The notes under the pieces were generated by a model. The model did no database searches and was not told where the DNA came from. It was given only the letters and a program-made list of their open reading frames with translations. Below, piece by piece: positions 34,253 through 45,401 of a stretch of DNA of 64,000 nt; position 1 is the stretch's first letter, and each line of letters starts with the position of its first letter. Made by a program: the position numbers and the translations under genes. The stretch is from Leucocoprinus leucothites (Eukaryota > Basidiomycota > Agaricomycetes > Agaricales > Agaricaceae). The stretch is taken from NCBI GenBank assembly GCA_013368445.1, contig JAACJO010000009.1, positions 1,488,001-1,552,000 of the forward strand, written 5' to 3'.

Positions 34253-35237
34253 TGTCAGATATGCTCTGGACAGTCTACAAGTATTTGTGATTGATTTGTT
34301 GATGTGTGAAGTTAGAGTTGATGCAGAGCTTGCTTAGTCAGTTGTAGATCACCTGACTGGATGTTCAACTCTCCTGTGGACGCTTTCTTGACTCTCAGTC
34401 ATTTACAGTTGTCCACAGGTGAGTACAAGTCTCTATCTTGTTACTCTTAGTCATTTACAGTTGTCCACAGATTTCTGTGTGAGCTGTGAGCTCTCTGGGC
34501 GATTTCTCTGGTTTCTAGGACCTCCTACATGTCCCCTGTGCATCACCTTCTAACAGGTTATGGGCCCTGGCCTCTAGAAGCCTCAGACAATGACTTTTGC
34601 TCCATTTCTTTCTCAACTGTCTTCCTATTCTCCTATCCGCCGTTTTCACGTTTTCTCCTTTGTTTTCGCGTCGCTCCGGTCACCTCCGCGCACACCCGTC
34701 GATCTCGCGTGTCTCCATGACTTCACCAAGTTTCGCTGCGTTCCGACCATTTCCCATTCCACTATCCCACTTCCATTCCTAATCACTCTATCCTAATCCT
34801 AATATTCCTCTGCTCCTTCCATGCCAACCATTGCTCCGTTCCACTCTGAACTTCACCAGTCCGTCGATCCCACTGTTTGCCACATATACCCCTTGTTACA
34901 TGACCACCAACCCTTTCCTCATCGCTATACACTGCATTTCAGCTTCCTAGTCTGTCCAGATGTCTTCCTCTGGCCCCAACTTTGACAAGCTCAATGCCAC
35001 CAACTACTCTACCTGGGCAGGCGAGATGCAGGCATGGCTCCAGGCCTCTGGCCTGTGGAGACTGGTCAAGGGTGAACTCCTCAAGCCTGAGATCCCTTCC
35101 CCTACTATCCAAGCCACCTTTGACTCTAGGGAGGCCTGGAATGTGAAGGCTGACAAGGCTGCTGGCTGGCTTTATCTCATGGTGGAACCGGACCAGAGGG
35201 TTCACTTCACTGATAGGGATGATCCTCATGTAAAGTA
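34253..35237 (+). mobile_element. copia left arm: LTR, primer site, start of gag
   Basis: LTR 34253-34555 (303 bp), primer site at 34556, leader, then the start of a copia gag. 34253-35225 is repeated in inverted orientation at 37735-38707 with the same length and, as far as I compared, one mismatch. Twelve bases (35226-35237) separate it from LINE A1. Confidence 0.9.
34960..35225 (+). pseudogene. copia gag, N-terminal fragment
   Basis: Starts MSSSGPNFDKLNATNYSTWA, the start typical of copia gag (LNATNYSTW is the usual box). The match with the inverted copy stops after 89 codons at 35225. It is identical in translation to the first part of the inverted copy at 38000-37735. No stop is present, but the protein is cut short by the rearrangement. 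Confidence 0.85.
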
Positions 35238-35323
35238 CATCCCTCCTTGACCTCTTACCACCACCATTGAAAGTTGATGTTTGATTAGACGTCTAGTTAC
35301 ACATCGTATTCTACCTATTCTAC

Positions 35324-37192
35324 ATGGGTAAACGAAAGTCCAAAGCCAAACAGGCTATATGCCAAACAACCAAGTCCGCCAATGCCTCCGATGATGAGCT
35401 CAACATCGCTGAGATGTCCGAGGACGAACATCTCGACCCATATGACGACCCGCGCAATGTCCGCGGCTTCTCTGGACCTCGGTCCATTCCCCCTGAGGCT
35501 GACCTTGAGTCGCCTCCTCGCCCAGTGCCTGGTGACATTTCATCCCTCGCACCTACTACTCAACCTCCGGTGGCTTTGAGCCCCGCAGGTCCTTCCACTG
35601 CTGCCCCCAGCAGCTCTATCGCACCCCAGGCTGGCCCCTCTGCTCCCTCTTCCGTCGGACCTGACTTGGAGGAGGAGGCCCTCACCACCTATGAAGGTCT
35701 TCATCGATTTGGGAGATGGTTCTCAAATCTTGATCCCGCTGCTGTCATGACTGACATGGCCCAATGCTCATTCACTCTCTACACTGTTGGGAGTGTGTGG
35801 GAATTCAGGAAGAGAGGCTGGGCTGATACCCAGCTCACTCCAATGTTCCAGAAGCAGGGGTGGCCCACAGTCGACTCCTTCCTTCACTCTGGGGGCTTTC
35901 CGACTGGCCCTAATCAACCACACAGCAACCACGAGTCATCCCACGGATCTGCTGACAAAGCGGGTCCTCGTGACATTAGCATGGGTGAACCCGAGGCGCC
36001 CAAGCAAACGCCCCCAGATCATCGGCCCACCCCGGCCCGTCCCACTCTACTGCCCAAGCATGCGCCTGTCAAAGCGCACGCTAGTGGCCCTCCCCAAGCT
36101 AGGGTTAGGTCTGATGGCCAAGCCCAGTGAGCGCCCACCAAAGTGCCCCCTCCTCCCACCTCGGTCAAGAAGTCCTTCGCCGAGGCGGCCTGCCCCACCA
36201 GGGTTGCATCACTCATCAAGTTGGTGCAGTCCCATCCCGATCTCAACCCTGATCGCATCACCGCTATGCATCAGGCCACTCAAGCCACCGCTCCCACCAC
36301 TCGGAAGCTACGCATGACAACCGTGGGCCCTACCTGCCGCCAACTCTTCCTCAACTTCGCCGGTAGCACCGATGAGGTCACCTATCTCCATCACAAGGCC
36401 ATGTGCCTTCTCAATGACTCCCTCTCCTGCGCCAAGTCAATCTTGCGTGTGGAGAACATCACCAAGGTGTATAGCACGATCACGCTGCACACCTCCTCCA
36501 TTCCCTCTGACGCTGACTGTGACGTCATTGAGTCCTCCATCCCCTCCTTCTTCACCGCCCCCTTCGCGATCAAGACGCGCCGTCCCAGGTCGAGGTCCTA
36601 CCTCAAGGTCCTCAATGTCCCCTACTTTGTGAACGGTGTCCGCATCACGCCGAATCACGTGACCAACCACATGCGACTGTCCGCCTTCAAGGACATTTTT
36701 GCAGATGTTTCATCCATGCACATTATGCGCAACTCCACCAGAGCCGACACCACCACCATTTGGTTTGACCTCTGGGATTCTCAATCAGGAGCGAGCGCCA
36801 AGAAGCTCCTGGGCAAGTACCTTCACTTCGAGGGTGTGCAGTCCGTCATCCGGGCTGTGCGCGCTCATCCAGGCAGTCCTCAGTGTCAGCATTGCTGGCG
36901 CTGGGGGCATTCTACCTTATTGTGCCACGCCCGTGCATTGCAATGTGCCACCTGCGGCAGTCCTCATCGTACTGAGAACCACCACTCCCACTCGAGCTGT
37001 TGTAAGGGGAGTCCGAAGGCAAATCCCCCTATCCCACCCACCGCTGCTGAGGATCCCTGTCCTCATATCAAGTGCGTCAACTGTGCCAAGGCGCATGCAG
37101 CTGACGATCGCAAATGCCCATTCTGGTGACACCGGTTTGACCAGCTTTGGCTTGAAAACCATTGCCGTGATGCTGCTCGGTCGTGTCTGTAG
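35324..37192 (+). pseudogene. LINE-A1 ORF1 (gag-like), two TGA stops
   Basis: ATG 35324 (MGKRKSKAKQ) to TAG 37190-37192, 622 codons in one frame. Order: short basic start, acidic segment (SEDEHLDPYDDP), Pro/Ser-rich linker, a helical segment (near 35690-35850), a second linker, and a conserved gag-like core (36240-36840). Three Cys/His motifs end it: CQHCWRWGHSTLLC near 36888, CATCGSPHRTENH near 36945, CVNCAKAHAADDRKC near 37077. Only two TGA codons interrupt it (36128-36130 and 37127-37129); at both places copy A2 has CGA. The protein should bind RNA or single-stranded DNA. There is no endonuclease or RT. Confidence 0.88.
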
Positions 37193-37478
37193 GGTTCTCT
37201 TCCCTGCAGGTCGCATTGTCTACCCCCGTGCCTTGTGTGGTGGGCCTGGATATCCATGCCGTGCATTTCCATCCACCGGTAAAACAGAACAGCCCGACTT
37301 GTATTGTAGTATGCTTTCATTTTGAACTATGTACCACTGTGTGAAGATGTCGTTTGTACTAGGCAGACTTCAGACTCGTATTTATACCTAGCTATGTAGA
37401 TGTGTAGTTGGTAGCGGTACTTTCTGCATGTTGTAGTAGTTGGGTGCAGACTGCTATTGCGCACCGTGTTATAAATTG

Positions 37479-37497
37479 GCGACCCCTCCGGGGTCGC
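37479..37497 (+). other. 3' terminal hairpin of LINE A1
   Basis: GCGACCCC-TCC-GGGGTCGC is a perfect 8-bp stem with a 3-nt loop, 4 bases after ATAAATTG and just before the tail. It is likely the RNA structure recognised by the RT. Confidence 0.7.
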
Positions 37498-37527
37498 ACT
37501 TGAATTAAAAAAAAAAAAAAAAAAAAA

Positions 37528-38000
37528 GCGAGCTCCTCATCCAGGCCTTTGAGGTCAAAGTCATCAGGGCGAAGATTTTGGATTTGCTTCATGCTCTCCT
37601 CCACCCTGTTGATGAGGGACTGCAGGGACTCATCCTCAGCCTTCCTGATGTTGAAGAGGTCATCATAGGCATTAAAATGAGTGCTAGGACGCCTCTGGAG
37701 GTGCACAGCTTGCAAATCTGTCCACATCTTGACAGGATCATCCCTATCAGTGAAGTGAACCCTCTGGTCCGGTTCCACCATGAGATAAAGCCAGCCAGCA
37801 GCCTTGTCAGCCTTCACATTCCAGGCCTCCCTAGAGTCAAAGGTGGCTTGGATAGTAGGGGAAGGGATCTCAGGCTTGAGGAGTTCACCCTTGACCAGTC
37901 TCCACAGGCCAGAGGCCTGGAGCCATGCCTGCATCTCGCCTGCCCAGGTAGAGTAGTTGGTGGCATTGAGCTTGTCAAAGTTGGGGCCAGAGGAAGACAT
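37528..38000 (-). pseudogene. copia gag, longer N-terminal fragment
   Basis: The minus-strand frame starts at 38000 with the same MSSSGPNFDK start and runs about 157 codons before meeting the LINE A1 poly-A (read as poly-Phe). The part beyond the left arm contains the usual copia gag features: a Trp-containing segment (KMWTDLQAVH), an SLQSLINRVEE helix and a following helical region. No stop is present. The gag zinc knuckle and pol are missing. Confidence 0.85.
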
Positions 38001-38707
38001 CTGGACAGACTAGGAAGCTGAAATGCAGTGTATAGCGATGAGGAAAGGGTTGGTGGTCATGTAACAAGGGGTATATGTGGCAAACAGTGGGATCGACGGA
38101 CTGGTGAAGTTCAGAGTGGAACGGAGCAATGGTTGGCATGGAAGGAGCAGAGGAATATTAGGATTAGGATAGAGTGATTAGGAATGGAAGTGGGATAGTG
38201 GAATGGGAAATGGTCGGAACGCAGCGAAACTTGGTGAAGTCATGGAGACACGCGAGATCGACGGGTGTGCGCGGAGGTGACCGGAGCGACGCGAAAACAA
38301 AGGAGAAAACGTGAAAACGGCGGATAGGAGAATAGGAAGACAGTTGAGAAAGAAATGGAGCAAAAGTCATTGTCTGAGGCTTCTAGAGGCCAGGGCCCAT
38401 AACCTGTTAGAAGGTGATGCACAGGGGACATGTAGGAGGTCCTAGAAACCAGAGAAATCGCCCAGAGAGCTCACAGCTCACACAGAAATCTGTGGACAAC
38501 TGTAAATGACTAAGAGTAACAAGATAGAGACTTGTACTCACCTGTGGACAACTGTAAATGACTGAGAGTCAAGAAAGCGTCCACAGGAGAGTTGAACATC
38601 CAGTCAGGTGATCTACAACTGACTAAGCAAGCTCTGCATCAACTCTAACTTCACACATCAACAAATCAATCACAAATACTTGTAGACTGTCCAGAGCACA
38701 TCTGACA
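37528..38707 (-). mobile_element. copia right arm: LTR, primer site, gag start
   Basis: Minus orientation: LTR 38707-38405 (303 bp), primer site at 38404, gag from 38000 down to the LINE A1 tail at 37528. The outer 973 bp mirror 34253-35225. The inner 207 bp (37528-37734) extend the gag further than the left arm does. Confidence 0.9.
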
Positions 38708-39324
38708 CAAACCCCTCCCTCAGCCCTGAACACATCACAGCAATGCATCAGGCCCCCACCACCACCACCAGCTCTGCCAAGAAGCTGCGCATGACCACTG
38801 CTGGGCCCACCTGCTGCCAACTGTTCCTTGATTTCACTGGGGATGCCAGTGAGATCATGTATCCCCACCATAAGGCCATGTACCTTCTCAACAACGCCCT
38901 CTCATGTGCCAAGTCTTCTTTGTGCATTGAGAATATCACCAAGGCATACAGCACCATCTCACTGTACACCTCTGCCATACCCTCAGACTCCGACATTACT
39001 GTCGTCAAGTCTGCTATCCCCTCCATCTTCACTGCCCTGTTCAAGCTGAAGATGTGTCACCCCAGGTCAAGGTCTTATCTCAAGATCCTCAATGTCCCCT
39101 TCCACATGAATGGCATTCATATTACACCAGTTCAGATCACTGATCACATGTGATTGTCTCCATTCAAGGACACTTTTGCTGACATTTCATCTGTGCACAT
39201 TATGCACAACTCTCCCAAGGCCAACACTGCTACTGTCTGGTTCGACCTATGGGACTCTTAGTCAGGAGCTGGCACCAAGAAGCTCCTCAGCAAGTACCTT
39301 GACTTCAACAGTATGCAGGCTGTC
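38708..39324 (+). pseudogene. LINE-A7 ORF1, central gag-like part
   Basis: Homologous to residues of the gag-like core of A1 (MHQAPTTTTSSAKKLRMTT near 38743, then FLDFTGDASEIMY and LKMCHPRSRSYLKILNVPF). TGA at 39151-39153 stands where A1 has CGA; a further stop (TAG) is at 39259. The frame continues across the A6 insertion into 54499 onward. Upstream parts of ORF1 are lost. Confidence 0.8.
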
Positions 39325-39407
39325 CATCCCTTCCTTGTCCTCTTACCACCACCATCAAAAGTTGGTTGTTGCTTTGAGGCACTTATACATTGTCTATCTA
39401 CTGTAAC

Positions 39408-39755
39408 ATGGGTAGACATAAGTCTAGAAACACCACGAATCAGTGTGCATTGCTTGAAACCGAGTATGCCACCATATCTGACAACAAGCTCAACATTGCC
39501 AAGATGGCCAACAATAACCACCTCGACCCATACAATGATCCCCACAATGAGTGCAGGTTCTTTGGTCCTCCCTGGGATGACTTTCAGTCTCCTGGCCCCC
39601 TCCCCTCGATGTCTGGTGATGTTCCATCCCAGGTGTCTACTACTCAACCTCTGGTGACTTCTGTCCCTGAGGCTCCCCTCAAGCCCTTCATAGCTGGTGG
39701 AACCACATTCTACCCTGTGGAGCAACCCCCTGCCCCACCTGCCCCCCCATCAACC
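39408..39755 (+). pseudogene. LINE-A6 ORF1, first part
   Basis: ATG 39408 (MGRHKSRNTTNQ), an acidic segment NNNHLDPYNDPHNECRF matching that of A1, and a Pro/Ser-rich linker, open up to the LINE-B3 insertion at 39756. The frame resumes at 52609 with SSKGKKKTPVQKG. Basic start and order of segments are as in A1. Confidence 0.8.
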
Positions 39756-40805
39756 TTTTTTTTTTTTTTTATCAATTTATATAGCAGTGCTTGATTGCAG
39801 TCTGCTTTCAACTAAATAGTACAGACAGATGGTACACTATGGCAAGCCAGGGTACATGAAGTGGTTGAAGACTGCTTAAGACAAAGACTATATACAATTA
39901 GTCCAGTGAAATAGAGAAGACTCGAGAGAGGCTATGAAACGAGGTGTTATACACAGAGATTGGACTCAAAGGAAAAGAGAAGAGATGAAATGAAAGAATT
40001 TAGTTCACCTTCATTTGGTTCGGTGGGCACAGGAGCTTGAAGCAGCAGTGGACGTGTGTTGTGATTGGTGAAGGCAAAAGCAGCCAGGTTCTTTTTCAAG
40101 AACTCGACAAGGAACTCGTATTGAGGGAAGGCACATTGCACCCATTGGGTGCAGATGGGATAGAGGGGACAATAGCATAGGATATGATGTCGTGTTTCCA
40201 GGCAGTGGCCACAATGACAGGATTTGGGCTTGAGGGGGAAGAACCTCTTGCGATAAGCTCCAATTGGAGCATGGTTTAGAATAGCATGAGTCATGCATGC
40301 ACATAATGATGGCAACTTGTTAGCTAGAGGAAGCCAGGTGCCCCCTTTGATGTAAGTGGGGGTGAGGAACTTGCGGTTCTTTTTTGAAAGAAGGAAACTA
40401 TTGCTGCAGTACTTCTTCTTCCAGAATATAGACTCCCAGGATTTCTGGCAGTCATTGGTGGCTTTGCATCACAAGAAGTCGAGGGTGGCACCTGTATGGG
40501 GAGGGGTGTGGATATGTGTGGAAGTGACATCATTATGGACTTTGAGGTGGGGCTTCCAACACCACTTGAATGGGACATCCCAGAAGTTGATGGAATGAGA
40601 TGGTTTTTTTTTTAAAATCAAATGTGACCCTGGAGGGGTCGCCAATTTATAATACAGTGCGCAATAGCAGTCTGTGCCCAACTACTACAATATGCAGAAA
40701 GTACTGCTACCAACTACACATCTACATAGCTAGGTATAAATACGAGTCCGAAGTCCGCTTAGTACATACAACATCTTCACACAGTGGTACATAGTCCAAG
40801 ATGAA

Positions 40806-41790
40806 GCACTTATCAAGCTAGCCCAGTCCCACCCCACCCTCGAGCCCGATCACGTCACTGTGATGCATCAGGCTGCCCTCGCTGATGCACCTTCTGCGAA
40901 GAAGCCCTGCATGACCACATCAGGCCCCACCCGATGCCAACTCTTCCTCGATTTCACTGGCAATTCCAGTGATATCACTTACCTCCACCACAAGGCCATG
41001 CGCCTTCTCAATGATTCCCTCACTCACGTGAAGAGTTCACTTTGCGTCGAGAACATTGCTCAGGTGTACGACACCATCTTGTTGTACACCAACTCCGTCG
41101 CCACTGATGCTGATGCATTAGTGATTGAATCCTCCCTCTCTTCAGCCTTCACTGCCCCGTTTGAGCTGAAGACCAAACGCCCTAGGTCCAGGTCTTACCT
41201 CAAGATCCTGGATGTCCCTTACTACACGAGTGGCCATCCGCACCACTCCACAACACGTCACTGACCGTATGCATCTGTCTCCCTTCAAGGAGACATTCGC
41301 TAACGTATCCTCCATGCACATCATGCGCAACTCTGCCAAAGCTGACACTGCCACCGTTTGGGTCGACCTTTGGGATTCTCAGTCCGGCGCTAATGCTAAG
41401 TGCCTGGTCGGCAAATACCTCAACTTCAACAGTGTCCAGTCTATGATCAAGGCTGCACGCGCCCACCCCGGGACCCCCCAGTGTCAACGATGCTGGCGCT
41501 GGGGCCACACTACCACCACCTGTTGCAACCGTGCACTCAGGTGCTCACAATGCAGTAGGCCACATCGGTCCAAGAATCACTGCACCACCTCCTCCTCCTG
41601 TAAGGGATCACCGAAGGCCAACTCTCCCATCCAGCCCACACCCGCCGGAGATCCCTGTCCCCATATCAAGTGCGTTAATTGTGGCAAGCAACATGCTGCT
41701 ACTGACTGTAAGTGCATGTTCTGGCGCCACCGGTTTGATCGGGATTGGCTGCAAAGTCATTCTGGTTCTGCCAGTTGGCCCCAGGCCTAG
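40806..41790 (+). pseudogene. LINE-A5 ORF1, 5'-truncated
   Basis: Gag-like core starting LIKLAQSHPTLEPDHVTVMH, then FLDFTGNSSDITYLHHKAM. Three Cys/His motifs lie near 41481 (CQRCWRWGHTTTTC), 41550 (CSQCSRPHRSKNHC) and 41672 (CVNCGKQHAATDCKC), ending FWRHRFDRDW before TAG 41788-41790. A one-base shift near 41230 separates the first part (to 41264) from the rest. It is CpG-rich, in agreement with it being the innermost and youngest insertion here. The sequence resembles the A7/A10 branch more than A1. Confidence 0.83.
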
Positions 41791-42101
41791 GGGGAGCTCC
41801 CTAGTGTCAACGCATCGTCCCCCACCCATCGCCGGTCGCCAGATGGGCTTCCACCAACCACAAGGCCTGCCATCAGATGCAGTGATATCGGTATATGTTT
41901 CATTCTTTGTATTTTGTCACATGCCTAGCCCCCCTTCTGCTGTCGTTTCACATATTGTCTCGGACAGGACTATCATGTATTTCTGGTTGTCTACTCTTGT
42001 GTAGTCGGTAGTGGTATCGGTTCCCTGTAGTAGATAGTCAGGCACGGACTGCTATCACGCACCACGTTATAAATTGGCGACCCCTCCGGGGTCGCACTTG
42101 A

Positions 42102-42132
<31 letters not shown>

Positions 42133-42133
42133 A
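40806..42133 (+). mobile_element. LINE-A5, 5'-truncated, inserted in A3
   Basis: Plus orientation with T11-A21 tail after the hairpin (GCGACCCCTCCGGGGTCGC near 42077). Target duplication GTCCAAGATGAA at 40794-40805 and 42134-42145, in the 3' UTR of A3. It starts within ORF1. Confidence 0.93.
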
Positions 42134-42269
42134 GTCCAAGATGAAAGAAAGATACTATACAAATCAACTTGTTCTGATTTGCCAGTGGATGGAAATGCAC
42201 AGCATGGATCTCCGGGGCCCACCATGTACAGCACCAGGACAGACAATACAACTTGCAGGGAAGAGAACC

Positions 42270-44143
42270 CTACAGACACGACCGAGCAGCATCATGGCAG
42301 TGGTTTTCAAGCCAAAGCCAGTCAAACCAGTGTCACCAGAATGGGCATTTGCAATTGTTAGCTGCATGCGACTTGGCACAGTTGATGCACTTGATGTGGG
42401 GACAGGGATCCCTGGTGGCAGTGGGCAGAATGGGGGGATTCGCCTTCAGACTCCCCTTACAACAGCTCGAGTGAGAGCAGTGGTTCTCAGTATGGTGAGG
42501 ACTGCTGCATGTGGCACATCGCAATGCATGGGGATGGCACGATGAAGTAGAGTGCCCCCAGTGCCAGCAATACTGACACTGAGGACTACCTGGGTGAGTG
42601 CACGCGGCCCAGATCACAGACTGAACACCCTCGAAGTGGAGGTACTTGCCCAGGAGCTTCTTGGCACTCACTCCTATTGAGAGTCCCAGAGGTCGAACCA
42701 GATGGTGGTAGTATCAGCCCTGGAGGAGTTGTGCATGATGCACATGGAGGAAAAATCTGCAAAAATGTCCTTGAAGGCAGACAATCACATGCAGTCAGTC
42801 ATGTGATTCAGTGTGATGCAGACACCATTCACAAAGTAAGGGACATCAAGGACCTTGAGGTAGGACCTCGACCTGGGGTGGTGCATCTTAATTGTGAAGG
42901 GGGCGGTAAAGACAGAGGAGATGGAGGACTCAATGACGTCGCAATTGGCATCAGAGGAAATGGAGGAGGTGTGCAGCATGATCGTGCTGTACACCTTGGT
43001 GATGTTCTCCACACACAAGATTGACTTGGCATGGGAGAGGGAGTTGTTGAGAAGGCACATGGCCTTGTGATGGAGATAGGTGACTTCATCGGCACTGCTG
43101 ACAAAGTCGAGGAAAAGTTGGCAGAGGGTGGGGCCTGTGGTTCTTATGCATGGCTTCTGGGTGGTGGGAGTGGCAGCTTGGGCAGCCTGATGCATAGCAG
43201 TGATGAGATCAAGGTCAAGATCAGGGTGGGACTATGCCAACTTGATCAGTGATGCAACCCCAGCAGGCTGATGGGCTGCCTCAGCAAAGGACTTCTTGAC
43301 TGAGGTGAGGGGAGGAGGCACCTGAGTGGACGCTTGCTGGGCTTGGCCATCAGACCTAACCCTAGCTTGAGGAGGGCCACTAGTGCACACTTTGGGAGGC
43401 ACTTGCTTGGACAGTAAGGGTGGACAGGCCGGGGCAGGCCAACAATCTGGGGGTGGTTGTTTGGGTGCTTCAGGGTCACCCATGCTGATGTCACATAGAC
43501 CTGCTTTGTCAGCAGATCCATGGGACAACTTGTGGTTGCTGTGTGGTTGATTAGGGCTGGTTGGAAAGCCCCTAGAGTGAAGGAAGGAGTTGACTGTAGG
43601 CCACCCCTGCTTCTGAAACATCGGAGTGAGCTGGGTATCGGCCCAGCCCCTCTTCCTGAATTCCCATATGCTCCCAACAACATAGAGAGCAAATGAGTGT
43701 TAGGCCATGTCAGTCATGGCAGCAGTGGGATCAAGATTTGAGAACCATCTCCTAAATTGATGGAGACCTTCATAGGCGGTGAGGCCTTCCTCCTCTAGGT
43801 CAGGTCCGACAGAGGAAGGAGCAGAGGGGCCAGCCCAGGGTGCAATGGAGCCACTAGGAATGGCAGAGGAGGGACCTATAGGGCTCAAAGCCACCGGAGG
43901 TTGAGTAGTAGGCACAAGGGACAAAACATCACTAGGCACTGGGCAAGGAGGTGACTCAAAGTCAGCCTCAGGGGGGATTGAGGACCAAGGTCCCAAGAAG
44001 CCACAGATGTTGTGCAGGTCATCGTATGGGTTGAGATGTTCGTCCTCAGACATCTCGGCAATGTTGAGCTTGTCATCGGAGGCATTGGCAGACTCAGTTG
44101 TTTGGTGTACAGCCTGTTTAGCTTTAGACTTTCATTTACCCAT
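42270..44143 (-). pseudogene. LINE-A3 ORF1 (gag-like)
   Basis: ATG at 44143 (MGK-stop-KSKAKQA: the TGA stands where A1 has CGA). The order of segments equals A1: acidic segment SEDEHLNPYDD, linkers, gag-like core (43195-42680), and knuckles (CQYCWHWGHSTSSC near 42590, CATCSSPHHTENH, CINCAKSHAANNCKC near 42345). The natural TAG is at 42270-42272, but a TGA stands at CPFW-stop near 42333. Shifts near 43240 and 42785 are present. It is CpG-depleted. The 3' UTR follows directly and is interrupted by A5 at 42133. Confidence 0.83.
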
Positions 44144-45401
44144 GTAGAATAGGTAGAATATGATGTGGAACTAGACATCTAATCAAATACCAACTATCAA
44201 TGGTGGTGGTAAGAGGTCAAGGAGGGATAGGAATGAGATGGTTTGGCAGAAAGCCAGTCAGATAGAAGTTGACAAACTTGGATGGATTGTGACTGGCTCA
44301 AGTGGATGGAAGGATTGACTGCCAGCTTGGCTGCTGGAAGACAGTCAGTGATGAGGATAGTGTGATCACACTGGAGGGAGATGGCCTTGGCAATACCAAT
44401 GCAGATGGAATAGAGTTCAGCGTCTGTGGAAGATGCCTGGCCACTTGCCTGTTTTGCATGGGACACTTGTCATCCACTGCAATATAAGTGTGCTGCTGAA
44501 ACCACCTGAAGGGAACCTACAAGGGGAACAGATGCGTCAGTAATAACTGATATACAACTACAATCAGAAGCAGAGGAAGAGAAAACCAAATCAAGAGACA
44601 ATATGTGTTTGTACATCTCATGCTTGTCCAGGTGATTACAAGGATGGAAATGAATAGAATCAGAAAAGATATCCATAAGACAAGACCCAGGCTTGGATTC
44701 AAGAGCGAAAGGATAAAAGGAATCAGAAAGATGAGAAAGAGAGCTATCTACATCAACAATAGGGCCTTTGACTTTAGCTTTTTTGGCAGGAGTGAGAAGG
44801 CAAAGCAATTGGGGATGGGGGGGAGAATTAAGAGAGAAATGATCAGACAAAAGAGAACGTAATGCATGATTTGAAGGTAAAGTAGAAACTCGATAAGAAG
44901 AGCAAATAGCTAATTTATGGAGATGAAGGTGAATAGGAATAAGTCCAGCAATACTTTCAGTGCCACTAGATGGAGATGTGCGGAAGGTGCCAGTGATCTA
45001 TAGAGCCATGCACCTTTGCATGGAGGATAAAGACTTGAGAAGTGCCTTGTTGTGAGCACCCTCGTAGTACCATAGTCGATAGCCATACATTGCTATGGGG
45101 ACAACACATGACCTATATAGGAGTCGCTTTTGGAAGGGGAGAAGTCCTCAGGTTGAGTTACCTAGCATGCCCATAGCTTTCACTGTGGATAATGCTTTGG
45201 TAGAGTAATATCGAACATGCTCTTAGAACGAGAGTTGATGGTCAAAATAGAATCCAAGGTACCACCAGAAGCATTTCAGGTGAAGGAGAGGACCACCAAC
45301 ATTGGACAGGTCGAGAGGGGGATTAGAATCATTATGGCAGTGAGAGAAGTGGAAGACCTCAGATTTATCGTGTTCTACAACTAGTCTGAGATCAGTGCAT
45401 A

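Larger units (their letters stand above)
35238..37527 (+). mobile_element. Gag-only half-LINE A1
   Basis: 2290 bp from the 5' box (CATCCCTCCTTGACC) to a poly-A tail. It contains ORF1 and a 3' UTR with the terminal hairpin, and no ORF2. The same layout is seen in A2, A3 and A6. No target duplication is visible here, because the flanks are the two copia arms. It is CpG-rich, so it is young relative to A3 and A6. Confidence 0.9.
40607..44229 (-). mobile_element. Gag-only half-LINE A3, split by A5
   Basis: Minus orientation, 5' end at 44229, T-run at the other end. Target duplication GGAATGAGATGGTTT at 40592-40606 and 44230-44244, within the RNase H coding region of B3. About 2.28 kb without A5. 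3' hairpin near 40626-40645. Confidence 0.92.

Noticed and set aside
44470..44862. Plus-strand open frames in the RNase H region
   Set aside because: They are antisense to the LINE-B3 ORF2 RNase H segment, which carries the catalytic motifs.
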